From Bacteroidales bacterium UBA3743 (lineage in GTDB: Bacteria > Bacteroidota > Bacteroidia > Bacteroidales > Paludibacteraceae): a stretch of 23,833 nt of DNA. The stretch is from the NCBI GenBank assembly GCA_002371265.1, contig DFGT01000020.1, forward strand, positions 49,494 through 73,326, written 5' to 3'. Positions 8,563-16,400 of the stretch are shown here, one piece after another. Position numbers and translations under genes: made by a program. The notes beneath the pieces were generated by a model. It saw nothing but the letters and a program-made list of their open reading frames with translations. It ran no database searches and had not been told where the DNA came from. How positions within the stretch are numbered: the stretch's first letter is position 1; the number at the start of each line of letters is the position of its first letter.

Positions 8563-9646
8563 AAGGTTTTTCTCTTTATTGAAATGCCTTATATTTCCTG
8601 TGCCGACGTTGCTGCTTCTCGTGGCAATGCTTGGAGCATGGGGGTGCAGATTTGTCGCACCTTCCGACTTTATGCCTATCGCCTATTTAGGGTTGGGATT
8701 CCCTTTGATTCTCATCATTTATATAATATGGGTGATAATATTGGTGATATTCGGAGCTTGGAAGCACCTCCTCCTCCTCCTTCCAACAATGATTTGTGTG
8801 CCAATAATGTGGGATACTTTTCCTGTAAATCTATCCTCTAAACCAGTGGCGGACGCGAATGCCAGAACTTTTAAGCTTCTGACTTATAATGTGGCTGCTT
8901 TCCACTATAGCGAAAATGCGACATCAAAAATAGCGAAACTTATTAAAAAGGGAGATTTTGATGTCGTCTGTTTGCAGGAATATATTGAGTTCAGGGCAAA
9001 AGAAAGTGAGGAATTTAGTGGGCTGTTCGCTGTTTATCCGTATAGCACGGTGGGTGATATGACTGTGGATAGTCACAACCGGGTGGTCACATTGTCGAAG
9101 CATAAGATTGCGAGAAGTGGTGTGGCAAGCAAGGGCAAGGGCAATAATAGAGCAATTTATTCTGACATTGTAATAGGAAATGATACAATAAGAGTGATAA
9201 ATGCACATTTGGCTAGCAACCACATTTCTATCACTGACAAACAGGAGATAGACAGTATCAGCCACGGACTGAAGGTAGAGAAAGTGAAAGATAAAATACA
9301 CACTCTCGACAAGAAAGTTTCCAACAATTACGTCATCAGGGAGCAGATGGCCAATGATATCGACAGCGTGATTGCACAGACAAAGACGAGGGTGATTGTT
9401 TGTGGCGATTTCAATGATGTCCCTGTTTCCTACGTTTTTCATAAAATAAAGGGAGAGAGGATGAGCGTGGCTAATGAAGAGTTAGGGTGGGGCTACAACT
9501 ACACATTTCGTGAAGCTCCTTTCTATTTTTGTATAGACCATATTCTTTATCAGACAGACGGATTTGATTGTTTGGATTATGAAAGGCTAAAAGTGCCATA
9601 TTCTGACCATTATCCAAGCATGATGCAATTTTCTATCAAACAATGA
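8507..9646 (+). CDS. Membrane-anchored endonuclease/exonuclease/phosphatase (EEP) family protein
   Basis: The product is about 379 residues. Three N-terminal membrane spans (near residues 28-46, 58-82 and 86-102) are followed by an EEP-fold hydrolase domain from about residue 120. Counting from this ATG, the metal and phosphate site motifs are LLTYNVAAFH (N128), VVCLQE (E158), INAHLAS (H234), VCGDFNDVP (D301, N303), CIDHI (D344, H345) and YSDHYP (D367, H368). This set marks a phosphodiesterase of the DNase I/sphingomyelinase fold; the substrate cannot be told from sequence. It is the third gene of the rhomboid operon and overlaps the previous gene by 56 bases from ATG 8507. GTG 8501 and TTG 8579 are other possible starts; the last would leave a 16-base gap and still keep the first span. 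The orientation of the catalytic domain relative to the membrane is not settled. Confidence 0.88.
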   Translation: MIRCQLQKENSYGKWPKTERFFSLLKCLIFPVPTLLLLVAMLGAWGCRFVAPSDFMPIAYLGLGFPLILIIYIIWVIILVIFGAWKHLLLLLPTMICVPIMWDTFPVNLSSKPVADANARTFKLLTYNVAAFHYSENATSKIAKLIKKGDFDVVCLQEYIEFRAKESEEFSGLFAVYPYSTVGDMTVDSHNRVVTLSKHKIARSGVASKGKGNNRAIYSDIVIGNDTIRVINAHLASNHISITDKQEIDSISHGLKVEKVKDKIHTLDKKVSNNYVIREQMANDIDSVIAQTKTRVIVCGDFNDVPVSYVFHKIKGERMSVANEELGWGYNYTFREAPFYFCIDHILYQTDGFDCLDYERLKVPYSDHYPSMMQFSIKQ

Positions 9647-9681
9647 AATAGCAAGAAAAATGTAATTTTTACTGAAATATA

Positions 9682-9713
9682 TTTGGTTAAGACGCAAATA
9701 AACTATACTTTTG
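9682..9713 (+). promoter_or_regulatory. Near-consensus Bacteroidota promoter of the tRNA-Phe/Val operon
   Basis: TTTG at 9682-9685 and TACTTTTG at 9706-9713 are separated by 20 bases, matching the Bacteroides primary sigma consensus of TTTG, 19-21 bases, TAnnTTTG. Transcription should begin around 9720, about 25 bases before the first tRNA. Confidence 0.85.
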
Positions 9714-9745
9714 CATCGCAATTCGGAAAAAGACGGTTGCTGAAT

Positions 9746-9818
9746 GGTGCCATAGCTCAGTTGGTAGAGCAAAGGACTGAAAATCCTTGTGTCCCCGGTT
9801 CGATTCCTGGTGGTACCA
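9746..9818 (+). tRNA. tRNA-Phe (anticodon GAA)
   Basis: This is a 73-nt cloverleaf. The acceptor stem GGTGCCA pairs with TGGTACC with one G-U. The D arm is GCTC/GAGC, and the anticodon stem AAGGA/TCCTT holds the loop CTGAAAA, giving anticodon GAA. The T loop is TTCGATT. The T stem (CCCGG against CCTGG) has one C-U mismatch in the middle. CCA is not encoded after the discriminator A. It is first in the tRNA operon. Confidence 0.95.
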
Positions 9819-9826
9819 CTTCAAAT

Positions 9827-9901
9827 GGTCTTATAGCTCAGTTGGTTCAGAGCATCTGCCTTACAAGCAGAGGGTCCTAGGTTCGAATCCTAGTGAGACC
9901 A
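9827..9901 (+). tRNA. tRNA-Val (anticodon TAC), copy 1
   Basis: This is a 75-nt cloverleaf. The acceptor GGTCTTA pairs with TGAGACC. The anticodon stem TCTGC/GCAGA encloses CTTACAA, giving anticodon TAC, which reads GUA-type valine codons. The T arm is CTAGG, TTCGAAT, CCTAG. The next bases are CCA, so the 3' end is encoded here, although that CCA is also the start of the repeated spacer. It lies eight bases after tRNA-Phe. Confidence 0.96.
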
Positions 9902-9945
9902 CCAAGAGGGAATGACAGAACGACCTCTTAAAACAAAAGTTCAAT

Positions 9946-10020
9946 GGTCTTATAGCTCAGTTGGTTCAGAGCATCTGCCTTACAAGCAGAGGGTCCTAGG
10001 TTCGAATCCTAGTGAGACCA
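9946..10020 (+). tRNA. tRNA-Val (anticodon TAC), copy 2
   Basis: All 75 bases are identical to copy 1, exactly 119 bases downstream. The spacer before it (9902-9945) contains the inverted repeat AAGAGG...CCTCTT. CCA again follows the discriminator base. Confidence 0.96.
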
Positions 10021-10064
10021 CCAAGAGGAAATAACAGAACGACCTCTCAAAACAAAAGTTCAAT

Positions 10065-10139
10065 GGTCTTATAGCTCAGTTGGTTCAGAGCATCTGCCTT
10101 ACAAGCAGAGGGTCCTAGGTTCGAATCCTAGTGAGACCA
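10065..10139 (+). tRNA. tRNA-Val (anticodon TAC), copy 3
   Basis: All 75 bases are identical to copies 1 and 2, another 119 bases downstream. Unlike them it is followed by CTTC, not CCA, so its 3' end must be completed by CCA-adding enzyme. It is the last gene before the operon terminator. Confidence 0.96.
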
Positions 10140-10144
10140 CTTCA

Positions 10145-10176
10145 AGAGACGCGATTTAGTCGTGTCTCTTTTTTTT
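10145..10176 (+). terminator. Intrinsic terminator of the tRNA operon
   Basis: A ten-pair stem (AGAGACGCGA with TCGTGTCTCT, one G-U) with a five-base loop is followed directly by an eight-T run. Confidence 0.9.
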
Positions 10177-10337
10177 ATGTCAAGTGCAACCTTTATAGTT
10201 GCTCTATTTTAGTCAGTGAATTTACAATTAGAGAGTGGAAGACTTTTGTGATTTATTGCGTGAATATTTTCTATTTTACCTTATAATTTGCAATTTAGCA
10301 TCAAAAAATATGTTTTAAAAACTAAAAAAAATGACAT

Positions 10338-10371
10338 TTTGAATAAGATAAGAAAAAATGTATTATTTTAG
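10338..10371 (+). promoter_or_regulatory. Putative promoter of the giant Ig-like gene
   Basis: TTTG at 10338-10341 is followed, at 19 bases, by TATTATTT (10361-10368) or, at 22 bases, by TATTTTAG (10364-10371). Both are imperfect matches to TAnnTTTG. A transcript starting near 10378 would leave almost no leader for an ATG at 10384. That supports a downstream start codon for the gene. Confidence 0.45.
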
Positions 10372-10437
10372 TCGCAATTTAGTATGAGTGCATATATGTT
10401 TGTGCTCATTATGTTTGTAATAGGGTGTTTATTTTAT

Positions 10438-13400
10438 ATGAAGAAAACAAATTTAAAAATGAAAAAGAGTTTATTTTCTCTGATATGTAGTATAGGACTG
10501 CTGCATTCTGTGTCTTCGTCGGCACAGTGTGTTGTTGGAGGTACTGATTTTGATACCTCTACTGATTTGTGTTGTCCGATATTAGAATCCAATGGTAAGC
10601 CAGGAAAAGGAGGCTGGTATGACGAAGACCTTGACTGGAAAAAACTTTGTACTAAAGACATGTCAATAGGTACGGAGGCGGCAATTCACCATGGATTGCT
10701 ATCTAACGTTGCGGGTACTACTGGTAGCCTTGACCTGACAGGTGTAGATAAGATATTCCTGTCAAACAACCTAAATCCAGATGCTGCTGGTACCCACTAT
10801 GGAAAATCCTCTATTGTGGCACAACCGAAATTGATTAGTCCATTCCTTAAGGCGAATGATACGCCAAATAATATGTTTGTGAATGTAGGATGTAAGGATC
10901 GTTTCCCTATGCTTTCATATAGCATAACCGGATTGGAACCTGGGTCAGAAGTGACTCTTACATTTACTGTATATGATTTGTTTGACGTCACATATTTTCG
11001 CTATTTGAATGATACTGTTTGTGCTGGAACAAACGCAAAAAAGAAGATGTCAGATTTCATGGCTGGATACAATTATGTGGCATCAAGTAAGTCAATTGGA
11101 GGTGGAAACGGACTTGAATTTGGAGTGACTTCTTCAGCTGATGTTAAAGCAGGAGAAGTTCTGTTTGATCCGTATAATAATAATATGCTGAAGAGAGATG
11201 TACTTACAAAAGAAAATACTGCAAAAATCGCCTTCGGTGGTAGTGCCAATATGAAACATACTACAAAAGTGCCGGATACTGGTAGCTTGACTTTCTATTT
11301 TTATAGAACAAGTGATTGCTATAAGATTCCTGTCGGTATTGATAATATTCATATAGAAGGTTCTATCAAACCAGCAATAACATATACTGGAAATCCATGT
11401 CCGGAGCAGCCATTGCGTATATTTACTAAGCAAAGTTATCCTGACGGAACGACATTTTCTTGGAAGGAGAGTGTGACAGGTCTGACATCTACAGATGCAA
11501 GTTTTAATTTTATTCCAGATGCGGCAGAAACAGATTATACTGTGACGTGTGAAGTGACTCTCCCTGGATGTAAACCTGCAAAGTCGGCACCTTTGACAAT
11601 CCATTCTGGAACATGCTGTACTACAACTGATGGTGCTCCTATGGCTATGACAAACTTGTTCTTTGATGATTTTGGAAATTTTGTTTCTGATGACACATAC
11701 GAGTGGACAGACAGAATGGGAACGACTCACACAGAGAAAATTCCTGCTGGACATATGCATTATTCACAAAGTATGGGTTCTACCTATAAAACTCCTTGTG
11801 CAAGAGCATATAATATTGAATCAACAGGAGCAACTTTGAAAGTGCCTTATCTTAGAGATGAGGGTGCAAATAAGGAGTTGTATGATCATGGAATGTATGT
11901 TATCTCTGCTCATGGTGGATATCCTTCGGGAGTAAATAGGGATGCTGACGGTTATGCCAAAGGAATACCGGCAACCAAATCTACGGGAGGAATGCTTCAG
12001 TTTGACCTTCTTGATGACGGTTCTCAGGATGATTTCTTTGAAATAGATGTCGAACATATCTGTACAGGTAAGGAAATCACGTTTGGTGCAGCTTTTGCGT
12101 CAATGTCTGAACATCCGGGATGTATTGAGGTTACCCTTGAACATAAAGGTAAGGTTTTGGAGAGTGATTCTAAGAGTTTTACGGGAGGTCCCGATGGATG
12201 GAAGGATGTAAACAAGAAGTTTACAATTGCTTCTAAAGATGTGGGTGGTGCTGATGAGGTTACTGTAACAATGAAGGTAAAGCACAACCAATCTTGTGTC
12301 CCACTCGTTGCTGGTACAGGTGATACTCGTGACTATGCTATTGACAATATCATATTCCAGGTTTGTTCGCCTCCAGATGTCAATGTGATGTCTTCAGTTA
12401 GCACAGGTAAGAATATTCTCGACCTATGTACAGAAGATGCGTTGACTCTTACTTCTATCACAACTGGTGAGGGACAAGTAGGAGCAAGTGCTGTGGAGAG
12501 ATTTTATACATATTCTAATGGTCAGCCTGATCCGAATAAGAAGGTAGGATACGTATATCAATATACATTCGATGATCCGGCTAATGAAAGTGAAATTAAC
12601 AAAATAGATTGGAAAACACTTCACTCAGATGAAGTATTGGACAAAGAGACTTTTGAAGTGAAAGTTCAAGAGTACTGGGACGAGATTTTCTCAAAATTGG
12701 AGGATGATCCTAACCACGAGAAACATATCTTTTTCCGTGTCGTTGTAGGTGAGTATAATGATTTGATTGCAGACCAATCGTGGAAGAAGAGTTCTGCATT
12801 CTCTCCATGTCGTAAGATCTCTATTTCAAAAATCCCGGTTGTGGCTGGACTAAATTGTGCGGCTTGTTCTCATCTTGATTTTGAAAAGACGGGAGTTACT
12901 TTCACTGCAGACAATGGCAAGCTTGATACAAAGAAAAAGACTGTTGAACTTTGTTCAGGAGAGTCGGTGAATTTAGGTATAGAGGAAGCCGTCCAAGGCG
13001 TAGACAAAGATGGAAACGTATACGGTAACTATGATGTCAAATGGTTCAAAGAAGAGGCGAAAGGCACGGCTTTGGAGACAAAGAAGTGTAAGACCGACGA
13101 CGATACTGAAGCACCAACATTAAGTGTCTCTTATGACGATGTAAAGTCAGCTGGTGCAACAGGCGTTAAGTACATCATTTCGTTCCATGACTATTTTGAT
13201 CCTAAGTTGGCGGTAACACCGTGTGACATGACAGACACAATCACGGTGATTGCTAATCCAAAGCCAGAAAAAACACTGGATAAACCAGATCCTTTCTGCG
13301 AAGGAACGCTAGCCAGCGAGCCTGAGAAGAAGATTTCAGGATATGCGATCCAGTGGTTTGAAACAGATACGGATACAACCAAGGCAAGCGAGATAGCGGA

Positions 13401-16400
13401 GCCAGAGATCGGAACATTGACGAAGGCGGAGTCGCCGAAGTCGTACTATTATGTACTGACGGACGAGACGACGGGCTGCCGCGGTGACGCGAACGAGTAC
13501 GTGGTGAAGGTGAACAAGGCGGAGGCGAACAATGTCGACAACTCAAAGATGATAGAGTACAAGAAGGCAGACGCCATAGGTGGATCTTTGAAGCCGTTAG
13601 ACCAGCAGAGCGGATCGACGTTCAAGCAGGCGCTGTCGGTAAAGGACCACACCCTGATGATAGGGCTTGTGGAGGGAGCCACAGATGCGACAGCACCGGA
13701 TTTGGCGACAGCCAAGTTTGGAGCCGCAAGCTCGACGATACCAACGCCAACAGTGAAGGATATGAACAACTCTGACGACGAGTACCTTTGGTATTACACA
13801 TATCTGGAGTCGAAGGACGGCTGTCTGAGTGACACTTTGTTGGTTGGTGTTGTGATTAAGGGAGCTCCGTCTCCTATAACTTATAGCGCTGCTTATTGCG
13901 TAAACTCTCCAGAGGTCAAACCGATGAGCGAGTATGCAGAGCCAGCAATAGAGGATAAGAATGGAACGTTGAAGTTCTACGATACAGATAAGACCACGCC
14001 GATGGATCCGTCCGACTTCCCATCCGTATCCACACCAGGCAAGTACACATATTGGGTGAGCCAGGAGAGTTCGACAGGAGGAGGAGAGAGCTCAAAGCAG
14101 CCTATCGTGATTGAGGTATACGGAGTAAATGACGTTGAGTTGGCAAAGCCTTCGGATAAGTACTGTAAGAATGACCAGAATGCGAAAGCTGTTGATGATA
14201 TAGTGTCATCTGTGGCAGCGTCAGGCAATAACAAGGACTATATCAAGAGTGATGAATGGGAGTTTTTCGAGGCAAATGAGCCCACACTGAATGAGAAGAC
14301 TTCCGGAGCAGCTTCGACCATGAGTGTCAGCACATCGACAGCTGGAGAGTTCAAGTATTATGCACGCCGTATATATAGAGTAGACAACAAACTGACGAAT
14401 TCGACAGAAGTATGTTACGGCAAGCATGTCGAGTACACGGTGGAGATCCAAAGTGTCTCTGATCCGATCACGACAAATGTGACATATTTGAAGGCAGAGG
14501 GAGCTCCTGAAAACGGAGGCTTCAAGAAACCGACTACGCAGAATCCAGACGCAGTCATAGGGGACGCAAACTGCACGGACTGCAGCATAGTGTGGTATGA
14601 CGAGAACAAGGTTCAGATAGACGAGAGCGAAGCGACACCGAAGTATAATGCCAGCCTGGAAGGCAACGAGGAGCACACATATTATGTGAAGCAGGTGAAC
14701 AGCCTTGGTTGTGAGAGCGATTTCAAGGAAGTGGTGATCATCGTGTCCGGTTACCCTACACCGACAGTGAAGAACATATCGGTATGTGAGAACTCGTCAA
14801 AACTGACAGGAACTATACCTGCAAAAATTAATGAGACTGACGCAGCTAAAGAGAGCGACTTCAAGCTAGTGTGGTACAAGAGCAATGCGGACGGCACGAT
14901 GGACGAGAGCCAGGAGTTTGACGAGATAGAGTTGAATCCTAGCATTCAGACGGTGGAGTCTGGAAGCGAGAAGACAGAGTACAAATACTACGTTCTTCAG
15001 CGACTAGTCAGCAGCACGACGAAGCCATACGCGCAGAGCGCACCGGTGCCTGTGACAGTGACAATCAACGCCAAGCCAAGGCTGAAGGAGTTGGTGACTG
15101 CCCCTAAGTGCAAGGGAGAAAGCCAGAAACTTTCAGAGATGTATAAAAGTGATATAGAAGGCTGCAAGGCAACATATTATGATTCGAACCATGGATCGAT
15201 GGTTGAGATGCCATCTGATGTTGTGACAGAGGCCGGTCTATACGAGGTGAAGGGCTGGTATGTCATAAATAAGGGTTCATCTGATGAGGAAGTATGTTGG
15301 TCGTCTTCACAAGATCTTACAGTCGTGTTCCATGAGCTTGATGCGAATATTGTCGGTTTAGACAGAACATGTCCAGGAGTCGATGTGAATCTTGACGCTG
15401 ATGTGGTAATCGGAGGTGGATTGCAACTGAGCGATGTGCACTACGCGTGGACAAACAATCTTAATTCGAAGACAGGAGACCAACAGACATACAATACAGG
15501 AGTTGAAGGCCTTGACGTCACTGGTAATAATATGGAGGTCACGCTAGAGGTATGGAGTGATGCTTGTAAGAAATCAAAAGAAAGAACGAAGACTCACAAC
15601 ATTAAGGTTGGTGATGGTCCGCTAGATGGAAAGATTGCGTTCTCTGAGAATAATAACACGGAAACGAAAGAGGAGTTTGTGTCAGCCAGCAGCATCGAGT
15701 TCAACTCTTGCGGAGGTAAGGTGGAGGTGAAGCTTACAGGCATCGTCAACAAGGATGGAGGTAAGTACACATTGAGCGGGTCATCATCGGAAAGCGGCTC
15801 GTTCAGTTCTGAAACAGATGGAGAGGCTACTTTGAGCTTAGGCGAGGGTACGTATACGCTTGAGTATGTCAATGAGTGCCCTACGAAATTTGAGTTTACG
15901 ATCCACGATTTCAGCAACAAAGCCAGCTCGACGAACAGCAACATGACAATCTGTGAGAAGGAGAAGTGGAGTGCGGAGATCGTCAATATAGAGGGACCAA
16001 AGCCAAAGATCGAGTGGCAGAAGGACGGATTGGAGATACTGGGAGAGACGAACGAGAAACTCCAGTTCAACGAGTCGAAGCCTGAGGACAGCGGAGTGTA
16101 CACATACACACTTTACTCAGCTGGCTGCCGATTCGACGGCAAGATCGCAACGGGCAACGCTCTGAAGGTGAAGCCTTATGTGGTGTTCGACGAGAGCTCG
16201 TACGAGAAGAAGTATGAGGTTGTCAATGGAGACAAACAGGAGATCAACCTCGGAATCAAGGTGCCCGCGTCAGTGTCGGACATCGAGTCTGACATCAAGT
16301 GGACCGACATGAACTCAGGTTTCAGCCATGAGGGAACCGGCTTGCTGATCGACCCAGTCGACACAGACTACAACCTGCATATCGTGGCGGAGAACAAGAA

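Larger units (their letters stand above)
9827..10139. repeat. 119-bp direct tandem repeat containing tRNA-Val
   Basis: Three tRNA genes and two 44-base spacers form a strict 119-base period. The tRNAs are identical; the two spacers differ at only three positions. This indicates recent tandem amplification, or homogenisation by gene conversion. Confidence 0.9.

Noticed and set aside
9683..9880. A 65-codon plus-strand frame over tRNA-Phe and tRNA-Val
   Set aside because: Translation of tRNA genes gives peptides such as IAQLVEQ; the RNA genes fully explain the sequence.
9902..9945. Inverted repeat AAGAGG...CCTCTT between tRNA-Val copies considered as a terminator
   Set aside because: No T run follows, the loop is 14 bases, and two more tRNAs lie downstream under the same promoter, so termination here is unlikely.
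9746..10139. tRNA cluster considered as an integration site of a mobile element
   Set aside because: No integrase, transposase or partial tRNA repeat is found nearby. The repeated tRNA-Val copies are complete genes in a regular array, not attachment-site fragments.
10384..10437. ATG at 10384 as start of the giant gene
   Set aside because: It would add 18 hydrophobic residues before the true signal peptide and would lie only a few bases from the predicted transcription start. ATG 10438 or 10459 gives a normal signal peptide.
11134..11760. A 208-codon minus-strand frame opposite the N-terminal half of the giant gene
   Set aside because: The translation is rich in Cys, Ser, Arg and Ile with no motif or signal, and it is fully antisense to a well-supported coding frame.
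15594..16109. A 171-codon open frame on the minus strand inside the giant gene
   Set aside because: It lies opposite a clearly coding, Ser/Gly/Thr-rich frame with skewed G+C. Its translation is low-complexity Ser/Leu/Pro with no domain, as expected for a shadow frame. The same holds for the other antisense frames in 13191-17490.
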